Assembly: GCA_005406025.1 (NCBI GenBank)
Contig: BGZK01000729.1
Location: 124,001 to 188,000, forward strand
Length of the DNA: 64,000 bases
Origin: Eumeta japonica
Taxonomy: Eukaryota; Arthropoda; Insecta; Lepidoptera; Psychidae
Direction: 5' to 3'
The position numbers and the translations under genes were made by a program. The notes beneath the pieces were generated by a model. That model had not been told where the DNA came from. It searched no databases and saw only the letters and a list, made by a program, of their open reading frames with translations. Below are positions 1-11,800 of the stretch, piece by piece (within the stretch, counting starts at the first letter, position 1; the number at the start of each line of letters is the position of its first letter).

Positions 1-1436
1 TTACATTTGTAAAATGTAGTAATTTTAGCTTTATCCACATCGAAGACACAGGGGACCGAAAATGCTCCGATTGGCTTCGAGAAAGGGGTCATACCGCTCT
101 GTACGACTTACTTTGTTCGTCTGCTTGTGCTCGACTCAACGAGGGCCGATCCCCGACAAACGACTAGATTATTTGACTTTATGTATCGGCGTTGTCTGCT
201 TACAACGACGGTCTTTAACAACAGCAAATATCCTCGTTAGTCGAAGCGGTTCCCGACCTAACGCCGAGTAAATCACTGATTGAATCGTCCGCAATAAATC
301 ACGATCACGAGTATCCGTTGAAGTTGACATAACGTTCTCACACACGCGAAAACAGTGCTCGTCGGCCGCTAAACGTTTGTAGGCGTGTGTCTCTGAGCTG
401 AAGTTTACCTGCAGCTCCGCCTCCCGCTTCTGAAACTAATTTTTGCTCCCGATCTCGATGTAGTTTCGGCTCTCATTTAGGGATTGAACAGCTTCTCATT
501 ATCTAATAACTTTATAGTGTTCTATGAATTTAGAGGTTACGTCGTGTCGAGTTTCATTGACATCGACCAAGAAGCGTTATTAAACGATAAACGGACAGAC
601 AGCATCTTCGGAGTTCATAGAGGATAATAGAGGATGCGAGTATTAAAGTAGTTGGAAATTAAGATTTATTGTATATTACTAATACACTGTACACTATGAC
701 TTCTATGTTTATAAATACATTTTGTGAGGCCGTCGTTTTTCTTAAACCGACGAACTGCTTGTCAGCTCGGTGTTTAGTTTAAATCTTAACCCTAGCTCAA
801 TGATAAAAAAAATTATTTTAAATGTCGGTTTCATTTAAAAAAGCATTTCATTACAATTTATGGGCCGTTTATGTGACTTTTATTTTCTTCGCGTTACAAA
901 ATATTTTTTGTTTTTCCGATTCAGGGAAATTTTTTTAATTCATGAATAAATTATTTGCTTAATATTGCTAACAGTTGAGAACTTATTCTGTGCATATATT
1001 TTTAATTTTCTTTCAGCATAAGTGTATACTTTTATTTGTACATATATTTTACATGCATTTTAAACCTGATGTAATTGTAATATAAGTAATGAATATTCAT
1101 AATAGTTTGGTGTAAATGTGTAAGCTCTATTTATGCTTGTAAAATAATTACTAACTCTAAGTAATCCACGCTAATGCAAAAAAAGTTGGTATGGTTTCTT
1201 AATGTTTGTTTATTTTTTTGCCATAGTAATATAATTGAATAAAATTTTTACCATTTATTATTGAATTTTCTTTTAACACTAAATATATTCTTATAAAGAA
1301 CTCTGCTATAAGGAAAAACTTCCTTATCCTTAAAATTAAGGAATTTCGTATATTTAACATTTTAATTTCAGTTTGGAAAACATTTTGTTTGTGAGTTATT
1401 TTAAGATATTCGCGGATAGAAAAAACATGTTATATG
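1..1436. other. AT-rich non-coding stretch, nothing recognised
   Basis: I see no gene, RNA or repeat that I can name here. The first ~450 bases are less AT-rich than the rest and hold a 69-codon open frame (62-271). That frame has no family resemblance and no composition unlike its surroundings, so it is not called. The remainder is homopolymer-rich AT sequence. Confidence 0.5.
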
Positions 1437-1580
1437 CGGTTGTTCACGAAATCAGCGCGAGCAGCCGAACCGGTACGCGAGTAAATATTAGAAACAGATT
1501 GCGTTAGTGCGGTCGCAGTCGATAATTGACTTCATAAAAAGTCGAACAGCGCATGAAGAAAATTTATTCAGCGAACGGTG
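1437..1580. promoter_or_regulatory. CG-bearing block, possible core promoter or 5' UTR
   Basis: This ~140-bp block contains many CG dinucleotides between AT-rich flanks. The run near 1500-1525 resembles the CG-bearing 5' leaders common at insect transcription starts. No TATA box at the usual distance and no downstream coding exon could be identified. The promoter reading is inference from composition only. Confidence 0.2.
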
Positions 1581-1724
1581 ACCGGTGTTCATCCTTTTGT
1601 ATGAAATTTCCAGTTATTTTGTTATTTCTATTGTGATCTTTGTTTTTTATGTACCTATAATTTAAAATTTACTGTAATTATGTAGATACTGAGTACAGAC
1701 GTGACTACATGAGCACCGTACTCT

Positions 1725-1895
1725 ACATCTCGGCGGAGACTCACCGTGGGTTTCAGGCGGGCGGGTCTGTGGCGGCGTGCGGGTCTCGCGCGGTCGGTGC
1801 ACTGGCGACGTGCGCGCGCGGTCCGCGGGCTTCGACTGCACACTGTCGCGTGCGCGCGCTCGGCCGTCGCTTTCGCGGTGGATGCTATGCGACTG
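1725..1895. promoter_or_regulatory. CpG-rich island
   Basis: About 170 bp strongly enriched in CG, with long runs of alternating C and G such as gtgcgcgcgcggtccgcgg around 1810. It is embedded in AT-rich sequence. Overlapping open frames on both strands (for example 1655-1939 minus and 1709-1957 plus) result from the scarcity of stop codons in GC-rich DNA and are not called as genes. It may be a promoter or regulatory island. Confidence 0.35.
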
Positions 1896-2369
1896 TGCGA
1901 TGCGCTCCCGCTGCATTTGGTGTTTATGCACTTTTGCACTTGACTCTTCAGATTTAATCGCTCGACAGCGGTCCGCTGAAGGCTTTCTTCAGCGGTGCAA
2001 GTGTAGTTTGCAAAATTGATAAAACGGGGTACAGTTTATATGAACCGCGCTTATGTATGGTTACATATACACATATATAACCTTAAAAATCCATAAAGCC
2101 ATAGTCGTTTTGCTGTTATTTCACGCTTTGATTTTTATCGATTGTTGTTATGACCTAGAAAAGGTAATAATGCTTAATTGTTTTATGTTAATCGTTGATT
2201 TATGGATAAATGGCTGTTTCTTCTGCATTTAAACGACTGTCCTGTAATAGCTGTTTATTCATGGATAACTCTCTGAATGAGTTGTGAAAATATGAGTGCG
2301 GACTAAGAATAGTTGAGCCGTGTGTCATTGCCTCCTATACCCGACTTAACAAGTAATGCTTGCGCCTAT
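1896..2369. other. AT-rich non-coding stretch, nothing recognised
   Basis: No open frame, repeat or RNA recognised between the CpG-rich island and the LINE fragment that follows. Confidence 0.45.
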
Positions 2370-3265
2370 AGCGAACAACTTGCAAACGAAGGTACTCGTA
2401 ACTAAATGGAATGATTTGGCTAGAAAAAGTAGTGTGAAAGTAAAGGATAGCAAATCTAAAGTCGAGGTATTTAAAGGAAGTGAAAATAATATGTGTTTAG
2501 AAGGTTAGATAGTTGAACAAGTGAAGGAGTTTGTCACTTTGGGTAGTTTAGTTATACATTACGGCAAATGTCATAGATGTAATGAAGAGAGTGTAAACAG
2601 AGAAATAAGGCGAATGGGGCCTTGCTTGCAACTATGAACAATAAAGGTTTGCGACAAGCACAGTCGGTTATCAATAATGGAGTTCTGGTCAAGATGCCAT
2701 TTTGCGGTAGTAACTTTTACTATTCACAAATTTATAATATTCAGCGAAAGTTGGGTTTGACAGAAGAAAAATAAAATTGGAATTAATGCATGAACAAGAG
2801 ATCTCCACAAGGAATGTGGAGAATTTTTGAAAGTTAATGGGATAGGGAAAAAGAATGGAATAGAGAGGAATGTTGATGACAGAGAACAGTATGCTTTATA
2901 AGACTACAGCTGAGAAAAGAATGGAATAGAGAGGAATGGCGATGACAGAGAACACTATGCTTTATAAGACTACAGCTGAGAAAAGAATGGAATAGGGAGA
3001 GGAATGGCGATGACAGAGAACATTATGCTTTATAAGACTACAGCAGAGAAAAGAATATTGCAAAAATTTGCCTCTCTGCCAAGAATGAATAAAAGTAGAT
3101 TGACTGAAGAAATCTGTAGAGCGAATTTGTGAGATGACGGATTGGAAAGATTTGCCCTAAAAATATTCCGAAGACCAAGTAGGTGGTATCTGAAAGACGG
3201 GCCGAAATTTAAGCATTCGAAACAAGCGAGCTTACATGAAACGATTGATGGATGTCTGTCTATTT
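2370..3265 (+). pseudogene. Decayed C-terminus of a LINE reverse transcriptase
   Basis: Conceptual translation, with frame changes, gives pieces that follow the end of the RT protein of a common insect LINE. First comes a segment reading V-K-E-F-V-T-L-G-S-L near 2521-2551, the usual 'yLGs' stretch after the RT fingers. Next are a nonsense-interrupted SESWV.QKKN segment (~2745-2770) and an N-K-S-R-L-T-E-E segment near 3088-3111. Last is a terminal basic part ending near 3260. Stops and frameshifts are numerous, so nothing can be expressed. A tandem repeat (2850-3052) sits inside the copy. Fragments of the same general family recur at 30.96-31.3, 47.15 and 57.76 kb. Clade assignment (RTE-like or other) is uncertain. 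Confidence 0.7.
2850..3052. repeat. Tandem repeat, 3 copies of ~66-68 bp
   Basis: Three adjacent near-identical units start at about 2850, 2918 and 2984. Each begins aagaatggaatag and contains gatgacagagaaca followed by tgctttataagactacag. The units differ at only a few bases. The array lies within the decayed LINE C-terminus, so it arose by local duplication inside a dead element. Confidence 0.88.
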
Positions 3266-6013
3266 TTCTAATACGAGTAGTGTTCATGAATAATTACTGA
3301 ACGGGTTTACATGAAAATGTAATCTTTATCTAAATCTTTAAATAAAGAAGATATTAGTAATGTGTAGTTTAACTGCCACTACATTTAATATTTCTAATTT
3401 AAAATTACGTAGTCCATCTATATTTATTTTATTTGTTTCTGGAAAACTTACACCTTAATGATTAGCAACAAATTATGTCTGTTCTAGCCAATTAGAAATT
3501 TTCACTTATAGATAAAACAATATGAAGTAGGAAATACAAGCAAAAAAAACAAATGGAATAAATGACTAGTTCAATACATAAAAGAAAAATGGTACCTAGA
3601 GAGAAAATAAATGATAATAAAAAAGATAGCAATTAGTTTGAAATAAACATATTGTAGTTACATCAATATAAGGGGCTAAGTTTGGAAATCCAAGACCGTA
3701 GCTGTCAAGCGTCGCTAAATCATAGAGTTGTTTTAGGTGCAGAGATCGTGACCAAATCAAATGATAAGTCTTTAATTACATTGCCACCTCCACCCAGAAA
3801 ACAGTTTTGTCGGTATTCTGTTGAGCAGTATTGCGTCTTCTTCTTCAAGACGAATTTGACTTGTAAGTTCTACTGATCTACTGATCAATCTACTGATCCA
3901 TTAGAAATATTAACTATCAATGAAATACCAGCGATGCTTCTATGCGCGTGTAACGGTAATAGGTGCTGATCGGTACGTCGCAGCTGACAGGAAAAAGTCA
4001 CATCTACAACATTTTACTTATAACCGCGATTAATTTGCCTTCGATTATAGTCTCTATGGGTAGAGCATAACTTACAATGGGGTGCGCATACGGCGACGAC
4101 TGCAGGTGGTTTTATAATGTAAAATCAAAGGAAATTATACAGCAAAGGTAATGACTTAAAGAACGCACTGAAGTCCAATTAATGAAAAATAAACATCGTA
4201 TAAAACATCATTGTGTGAATGAATATTTAAATAACGATAACATTTGTACATCAATTCAAAAGATGTAAAAATCATACTTCGAAAATTGTCACGAAAGAGT
4301 TCCATGTTGGTTCGTTCCCTTCTAGTGTCGCCGAATTAGTGTTCAAATTTTCTTTTGAAGTTCAGAAATAAGACCTTGAAAAATATTGATGTGCTTAACA
4401 AATAAATAAGCTGCTGCTCCTTAATAAATGAGAATAAGAAACAGCAGTAAATGCCCAAAACTTTGTTAATGACGCAAAAGAATATAAGGGGAATTAAATT
4501 ATACAATCTGCTGTAATACACGTGCACCTTACTTATAAAATATAATGCAAAACATGTAAATAATCCTGTCTGTTACATTATTTAGTGTTTTAAAACAAAT
4601 TTATAAAGTCAAATACCAATTACATATTTCTGCGAATGTTTATTAATTGGTTACTTACATAATACAACTGACAAGTAATTGCTATAAAATACTACGCCCT
4701 TAATACCAAAAATTATTGAATGTTTTTGATTTTATTGAATAGCATTTTTTTAATTAAAGTAATATCATAAAATTATCATTTTGTTCTGCAATATATGCCT
4801 TGAATTATTCATCATAACCAGTTTATTCACGGTATACAAGTAAAGTTAAGATTTTTGATTTCAACATTCACAAAAATGTAAAGAACAATACAGTAATACA
4901 CATTTACACGAAAGAACATAATTTTACAACACATATGTTGCTGTTTACAGGACAACAAGAATATTTCCAGTAGTAACTTATTTGTTACTAATTATCGCTT
5001 AAAAGTTAACCAAACGAAATAAGCTAAAACTAATGAAATCTATGAGCTATAGATAACAGCATCGTTTGTTTATTTTCAATCGGCACACGCGAGCTACACT
5101 CGAACGCAACGACGCAACGACAGAAGAGCGGTCTGCGCGTGAGTCACAGCGGCAGCTAACGTCATTCGGCCATTATCATTTTTTTTACTCAACATCATGC
5201 GAATTAAAATTTCTTGGAACACGTATTCTACGTAGCTACTTTTCAATGTTTTTAAACTTTCTTTGGGTGTATAAGCAATCGTTACAAATTTTAAACCGCT
5301 CTCCTGCCGAAATTAGATGTTGGGGTTCACCAAATTCAACGTGGTTTCATTAAAAAAGCCTACTACACTTAACCTAGACTTACATCAATCTCGAAATACG
5401 TATTTATTTCTAATAAGAAATTCAGTGAAGCAAATTCATTCTTAACGATAACGTGTAATAAAGTAGTGGAAAAAACGGTCAAGTGCTAGTGCAGCTGTTT
5501 GTCCAGATAGACCGTGTGTAACTCGACTGGCTTGTGATAAGTGCATACAGACTGCCTGGTTTTTATGTGAATCGACTACTGATGAAGCCTTACGTAAAAT
5601 CAGTGATAGCAATGCATAAATTCTAATTTGTGGAAACATCAATATAAATTTGGTGTCGCTGAATACAATAATAGTATTCTAGAATTCTTTGGATACTACA
5701 ATATTTCACGTCTGTTTTAAGTACCTAGGGAAAGTACTTCCACTTATAAAATATGCCTCGATAAAATTTATGCAAATATTAAATCACGGTAGAAATTTAT
5801 TATCAATAATTTTTAATTCAAGTTACTGTGGTCAATTAGCTTCTTTTAAAATACCGTTTAAAAGAACATTAAAATAGTAAAATATTATAAACTAGAGTAT
5901 GAAAAACGCTCCTAATCCAAGCTAGAACCTACACTCCCCCCGATATTTACGCTCCCTTCGGTGTGTCGGGACTTGTCCCTTTCAGTCATTGCGACTGGCT
6001 GAAGGTTGAGCGC
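3266..6013. other. AT-rich non-coding stretch with one CG-bearing block
   Basis: No gene or named repeat is visible. A CG-bearing block at about 5080-5165 (cgcaacgacgcaacgacag, then gtgagtcac) stands out and could be a regulatory or 5' leader sequence. Short open frames at 3682-3876, 4336-4527, 5066-5353 and 5442-5642 show no family resemblance and are not called. Confidence 0.4.
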
Positions 6014-6034
6014 TGATGATGATGATGATGATGA
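6014..6034. repeat. Short (GAT)n microsatellite
   Basis: Six gat(g) triplets in a row. On the minus strand this reads as a serine run inside a spurious open frame. Confidence 0.85.
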
Positions 6035-6185
6035 ATTTCTAAAGTGAAGTGAAATTGTATGGACTTTCTGAGGAAACAGATTATAATGATATTGCGATTT
6101 TGTTGAATATTTTAGATATAAAAAGAAAATTAAATGTAATTGCTTGGTAGCTGAAGCCAAAAATTTCAATAATAAAATAAAAAAA

Positions 6186-6957
6186 ACCAGCCAAGAGTAT
6201 GTCCGACCATATCGAGTGTAAGGTTCCGTGGTAGTTACAACAAAGAAATGCACCACAGATGAAAAAAACTACGCTGTTGCTCTTTTTTCATATTTTCCAC
6301 ACAAAGTAGGTACAAGCACTTTAGTTGCCTATAACTAGGGAAATAAGTTTGTCGACTATTACTCTTAAATTAGTGTAAACTAAAGTTCACCAGCAAAAGA
6401 GCGTATCTTCATGACACTTACGTTCTTTTGTTGAGGAGCACAGTTTTTCAGCAAAAACCCAAACCGTTACATTCGAACATGTTCAAAATAATTATTATAA
6501 TTTTCGTTGAAAATATTTATTAAGCGTTACCTTTGTATATTTTTCATATTTTTTGGTTTGGTTTAAAAAACAAAGGGGAAGGCAAAACTTCTGCTAGTTT
6601 TGGAGCGATTATTTCCAAAAATATTCAATAATAAATAAATAAATAATTAATAAATAAAATACTTAGAAACCTTAGAGTTAAAAAAAAAACTGTCGGAATA
6701 TGGGCAATACGTTGATATTTGGGGAAAAAATGTTTTTCAGCTTCTGTTATATGTAGATAGTGCTACCCCTAGAAATATTACAATTTTTTTTTACTACCAA
6801 ACTAAATAGCGGCTTATACAAAACATCTATATTCCACATTTCATCAGTGTATGTATTGTAGTTTTTGAGCAATTGCCTGTAACATACGGATGGACAGACG
6901 GATACGACATCTTTAACAGTTCCGTTTTTGCCATTTTGGTTCGGAACCCTAAAAAAT
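6186..6957 (+). repeat. Dispersed repeat family A, copy 1
   Basis: This ~770-bp sequence recurs at 62270-63075 (same strand) and 36215-36900 (opposite strand). Shared landmarks, in order, are: ggttccg with agaaatgcaccacagatga, the tagtgtaaactaaa block, gcacagtttttcagcaa, ttctgctagttttggagcga, a gcttctgttat block, and a terminus tccgtttttgccattttggt followed by cggaaccctaaaaa. It has no coding capacity: the copies share noncoding blocks and stops in every frame. The terminus is of a kind very common in moth and butterfly genomes. The mobilising element is unknown to me. Confidence 0.88.
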
Positions 6958-8139
6958 AGAGTATTCGTACTCAATAGTATGCATTGAAGCCCGGCCAAGT
7001 TTGATACCCCGTATAGGAATAAATTAGCGCGAGGTCGACCCACACTCGGCCAGAATTTATTGTTTTATTTAAGGGTATACATTACAGTTGGACGTTTGTA
7101 TGTATTGCAATTACTGTTATTATTAAGATGGAACAAAAATTAACAAAGTAAGTACCTTCAATTGAGGATCACCTTTAATTTTTAACTTTATTTTATTTTT
7201 ATTAATTGTTTTCATAGAGGGCATAGTTAATACATGTTCTGAAAGTTTCTAATGTCTATCTTTTACTGTTCAAAAGATGCAACAGTCCTGTGGCATACGG
7301 ATGGGTAGTCAGCGTGACCTTAATAATAGGGCCCCATTGGGACATTTTAGATACTAAATCCTAAAAAAATAAAGCTATGCTCAAAACTGCTTGGAAGCTA
7401 AAAAGAAACGAGACTGGAAAAGCTAGGGGTGGCGATCTTAACCTTCATCCTAGGTTATATGACGAGACCTTAAATAAAGACAGAAGTTGTTGTGGACTTT
7501 GTAATTATTTACTGATATTTCAGGTTCAACCCTAAGACTTAACTCATCTGTCACTCTTGTTGAGGGACTAACAGAAAATATTCGTATCTGCAGTGTTATT
7601 TAGAATTTAAATAAGTAAATTTTTGGAAGAATCCATCAAACATTTAAATTGTTAGAAATTAAAATTGCTGTCCATTTTCATGGTGTTTTGTGACGGTTGT
7701 GAACTCCATTATTGACTCTATGACGCCACACTTGGCGTGTGTTTTAATAGGTGTTTAGACGATAATAAGTTTCCCTTGACTGACTAACTTAATTACTGAC
7801 TCATCAACACTCAGCCCAAGCCCTTGGACTTAGAAAGCTGAAATTTCGCATAGAGTTTCCTTTGGAGGAACCTCTATGTGGAATGGAGACAAGGAATAAG
7901 AAAGAAAATTCTGAATTCCAACCCCTAAATGTGTAAAAAAAAGGTTCAACATTTCAGTACTAAATAGACATTTCGACTCGAAACTTCGTAAAAATAGTCC
8001 TCAAAACAATTAAGAAAGTCATAGGACATTTAAATGTGGTGGCACATCAGACCTCACAAACTTTAAGCTTATCTATACTAGCGACATTTAGTAAAATTTT
8101 GGAAAATCAATAGCTAGAATGTTTTTGTACTAAAAATTT
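6958..8139. other. Mostly unassigned AT-rich stretch with a repeat relic
   Basis: About 7270-7375 resembles a degenerate copy of another lepidopteran repeat tail: cggatgggtagtcagcgtga, then aatagggccccattgggac, then aatcctaaaaa. The rest shows no gene or named repeat. Confidence 0.35.
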
Positions 8140-9170
8140 AATGTTTAAACGACAGTTCGAATTTACCCGGAGTAGTTTAACAATCAATGTAAGTACAAAG
8201 CTTATTAAACAAATTTTTGGAGCTTGACAGGATTTGTGAGATACGATTGGAGTATTTTCCGACCTCTCGTAAGGCTTTTGTTTATTTATCACAAAACTTT
8301 CATAGAGAAACTACCACATTATGGAGTGAAGGGGGAAGTACTTGGTTTCCTTAAAACCTTTTTAGAGTAACAGAATTAATGTCAGTGGCAAGAGAATGTA
8401 TGGATCTCCAGTGAATGTATGGATGAATGTAGTGCACATGGGGGTACCTCAGGGAACAATCTTGGTCTATTTTCGTTTTTGAACATGTTCATGAGATAGT
8501 ACTGTTTTCAGATGATATGTCATTGCAATTGAAAAGACATAAGACAATACTCGATCAAGACGATGTAAGCTTAAAAATAGAGGAATGGTTTACTGCAATT
8601 GATCTATCTCTTAGCAAAAATAAAACAAAGTGTGTAAAATTCTAGTTTTAAAACATAAAATAGAGATCCAGAAGTTTTAGTATGAAAACAAAAATTAAAT
8701 TTTGTTCATAATTCTGTATTCCTGGCATGTCAGCATAATATCATATGGTATTTTACTCTAGAGACAAGCCGTAGACATACAAAGATTTTTATACTGCATA
8801 AGCTGACCGTTCAAGCGATTTATGAACTAAAACATCATGTATCATTTAGAAGCAAGTATAAGGCAAATGACAAAATTCGAAAATTTTATATATCTACAAA
8901 CAATAAATGTTAGAAATGTATAAAAACCGGTCATCGTCATAGATTCAGTACTAAAACAATAAAAAAACAGTGTTTGTGTTTCAGTAGATTATGTAAAGTC
9001 AATAACTCATTTATGAGACAGTATATGCAAATGTTCAATGAAGTTCCTGTAGACATTCAAAACTTAACCTTACAATAATTTAAGATTTAAATAAAATATA
9101 TGATAAAACAATTACTTGGTAAAAAAGGGTATTACAAAATTTCGAAACAACTTTAAATGTATATAAAACT
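8140..9170 (+). pseudogene. LINE reverse transcriptase relic, copy 1 (jockey/CR1-like)
   Basis: Frame-shifting translation gives RT blocks in the right order. These are an STID-like 'GF.rsrST' remnant near 8165-8190, a 'kAfD' type segment near 8260, and a 'lPHYGVKGEVLGFLKTFL' block near 8310-8365. They are followed by a 'GVPQGs' remnant near 8440 and an F-S-D-D-M-S-L-Q-L box near 8508-8535, corresponding to the FADDTSL catalytic motif. The E-E-W-F-T-A-I-D-L-S-L-S-K-N-K-T-K-C-V-K-F block follows (8578-8643). The region near 9110-9150 aligns with 13885-13920 of copy 2 (ttggtaaaaaagggtattac versus tcagtaaaaaagggtattac). Many stops and frameshifts make it dead. Confidence 0.82.
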
Positions 9171-9479
9171 TTTAGAATTTAATTTCAAAAATTATAAAGC
9201 AGTTGATTGTATTGAAATTTTGACACAACATTGCACACGATATCGTCCGCGTATTTATGCTGTTGAACCGAACTACTACACCGATTCTATTTTTTTTCTG
9301 TACGGAACCGAAACGGAGTGATAGAAACAGGATCTCTACGGTTTAGAAGACCAGGTTATCTTTTAAAATCTAACCTGCGTATCCCACGATACTTAATGCA
9401 TTAGGATACTTATTAAGGGAACGAAACTACGATAATAAGGGAATCGTATCGTTGGCGTAGTCCTTTGAATAATCCTATC
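9171..9479. other. Unassigned stretch before CpG island
   Basis: No gene or named repeat seen. Confidence 0.4.
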
Positions 9480-10037
9480 GGAGGTTATGGCGGCTCTCAC
9501 GAGCGGACGCGCCGCGCGGCTGAGGGGCACCGCCCGCGCCCGCCGAGCTAGGCGAGCGGTTGTGCGCCTAGGGGTACCCAAAGCTTTTAAAATTTGCAAA
9601 AAATATTGAATAGCAAAGATACTCTGACGATAAGCCGGCATGTTTCCGGTAGCCGTATGACTTGCATTCGGTCCGGCCGTGAGTGTGTCGCCCGCCCGCG
9701 GCGGTCGGCGGCGCGGGCGGGCGGCGGTCGAAGCATGAAATCTGCAATGAGATCGCGTAGCGCGGCGGGCATTGTGCGCGCCCCGCCCGCGCCCCGCGCC
9801 GCCGCGCTCATGGCGTGTTTTTTGGGTGCGCGGAAGGCCCGAGGTCGCGCTCGGCGGGCGGTTTCCGCGTTTTCCCGCCAAATTAGCCGTAATCCGCGCT
9901 GATGGGCGTGACGGGCCCGCGCCCCCGCGCGCCCCGCGCCGGAGCCGCGCGGAAACTGGACGAACGTGACATTTGACTCCGCGCGGCGGCGCCCCGGGCG
10001 CCGGGCCGCCGCACACGTGGACACGTTCTGAAGCCAT
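9480..10037 (-). promoter_or_regulatory. CpG island with E2F-like and TATA-like sites
   Basis: This is the strongest GC- and CpG-rich island of the window, about 550 bp, with sharp borders into AT-rich DNA. It contains a consensus E2F-type site (ttttcccgccaaat, 9870-9883), a cacgtg E-box (10013-10018), and a tataaat at 10045-10051. A gccatcttg YY1/Pho-like word sits at 10033-10041. An open frame of 214 codons runs on the minus strand (9393-10037), starting in a good context (aagATGgct). Two other frames over the same DNA are also open, which is expected from base composition. The predicted protein is Arg/Ala/Pro-rich with no domain I recognise. I favour a promoter or 5' exon island over a real 214-residue protein. 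Confidence 0.5.
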
Positions 10038-11027
10038 CTTGTTCTATAAATATCACCTTTTCACTTAAACACGACTTCAGAACATATAAACGTACAATAT
10101 TTTTTTACAAAAATCTACCTATTTCTGTCTAAATCTCAATAAAACTGACGACATATTAAATTTTGAACCGTTACAAAAATACAAAATAATTAAATATTTA
10201 TTCGTATATCGTGAATTCAACAAGTATAAAAATTATAGTCTTATTTCACCGAAAAAAAATATTTACTCAGATCAGTTTATTCTTTTCTGGTAAAATAAAT
10301 GTATTCAAATTGATTAATACTAATATTTATCTTGTGTCGATGCCTATTAATTTTAAATAAAATAATTAAACAATTATAATTGATTTGCTGTTATCAATTT
10401 CATATACGTAATGATTTCCACTTCTTCTCGTAAAACATTTAAATTCACTTCATTTTCAATAAAAGTTTGAAAGCAAGACGATAAATATTACCTTTATGAA
10501 TCCACACAACGGTGGTTGTACGAACTATTGACAGATAAAACAATCGGAGGCCAAAAGTGGCCTTCATCGACAGGATGTAAGAAATGTGTACAACATTTGA
10601 AGTACACTCATTGTTAACTGAAATGGAGGTAATGTATTAATAGTCTTGTTTGTTTGTAAGATTAGAATAACTGTTTCGGTGGTTTAAAGTCGACGTTTGA
10701 CTAACATTATTTAACCTCGCGTGTCAGTTGATGATTGATGTTTGTTCAACATTCCGAATATTTGCTCGAAATTTCCGATAGCGTATATTATAGATATAAT
10801 TTCACTGGGATCATTCGACTCGTGAGCGCATCAAAAATCAACGCCGCGCGCGCAGCACTCGAGTCTGTCTCTTGCCGGGCGCATGGCGCAGTGGTTGAAA
10901 TGAGCGTGTTAGCGGTTAGCGTGGCACGGTGACGATGCTAGCATCGTTAAAGGATTGTACGCACGTCGATCTGTAAGCCCTTAGAAAATAAAAAAAAAAA
11001 ACTGAGCAAATTATTTTTATTTTTTGC
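10038..11027. other. Unassigned stretch with a second small CG-rich block
   Basis: AT-rich except for 10815-10935, which has many CG dinucleotides (caacgccgcgcgcgcagcac) and contains tggcgcagtggttg, a word resembling a tRNA A box. No matching B box was found downstream, so no tRNA or SINE is called. No gene recognised. Confidence 0.35.
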
Positions 11028-11800
11028 TTTTTAAAACAGTATCCGATGAGATTCATTCGATAGAACCAATGAGAGAAACCCTTTGCCCATTCGTATTTAA
11101 GAGGTCGCTTCGGCGGCCTTTTCATTGCAGCCATTGCTTTCTCGGCATCTGTAAACCACTTACCAAAACAATTTTCTCCAAAACAGGCAAACTATGGTTA
11201 GTGTACCAGTCTGCAGTGATTGTTTTTTTACCTTCTAAAACAATTGTTGCATAATGACATGTCATTTCGAAGAAAGCGGTCATCTTCGTTCCGACGTTTA
11301 CCTCGTTTTACTTTAGTAGGTAACTCCTCGAAAGGAAATACTCACGGAGCAGCCTGTCTTTTGGGATCGTAACAATAAATCTAGCTTTCATCACTTGTAA
11401 CTATGTCGTATATAGCATTTGAATTACAACCGGAAAACTTTTATTTCATTTCGGCGATACCAATTAACACGATGGAGTTTTTGAGCTTCGGTCAAATTAT
11501 GAAGTCTCCATCGAGTATAAAGCTTCTTGACCGCTAAATGTTCGTGAAAGATTTTGTGCACTTGGCTCATACCGATGCCTAAACTTGTCCAAATCTGCTG
11601 CACTCCTTTATCAGTCTCTATCATGAGCCTCACAACACTGATGTTGTCTTTGGACGTCGCCGTAGAAGGACTTCGTCGCGCAAATTATGAGTCATATGGT
11701 GTTTTATGGTCATAAAACAGTACCAAGGGATGAAGTTTCATTACGACTAAAGACCAATCGAAGTCTGTTATAACGTTCATGTTGGCTTAAATACCAACGA
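11028..11800 (-). pseudogene. mariner transposase relic, copy 1, internal deletion
   Basis: The minus strand encodes a mariner (Tc1/mariner superfamily) transposase in pieces. The HTH-region stretch Q-Q-I-W-T-S-L-G-I-G-M-S-Q-V-H-K-I-F-H-E-H-L lies in 11424-11633. A degenerate S-D-E-S block bearing the first catalytic Asp is at about 11388-11400 and is followed by a stop. Next are H-Y-A-T-I-V-L-E-G-K-K and A-D-W-Y-T-N (near 11200-11260). Then come the C-terminal D-A-E-K-A-M-A-A and Y-E-W-A-K-G-F-S-H-W-F blocks (11060-11150). The piece that should carry the second catalytic Asp (H-D-N-A-S type) is missing: the sequence jumps from the L-P-V-L-E-K-I segment to the K-W-F-T-D-A-like segment, so an internal deletion has removed it. 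Terminal repeats could not be placed. Non-functional. Confidence 0.88.

Noticed and set aside
62..271. 69-codon open frame at the window start
   Set aside because: No recognised domain, no splice or promoter context, and length expected by chance in this slightly GC-richer stretch.
1655..2019. Five overlapping open frames on both strands
   Set aside because: All sit over one CpG-rich island where stops are rare; no family resemblance.
9393..10037. 214-codon frame as a genuine protein
   Set aside because: Two alternative frames over the same DNA are also open and the product is low-complexity Arg/Ala/Pro. Kept as a CpG island rather than a CDS.
10862..10935. tRNA gene or SINE at the tggcgcagtggttg word
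   Set aside because: No B box (ggttcgaatcc type) at the right distance and no cloverleaf acceptor pairing seen.
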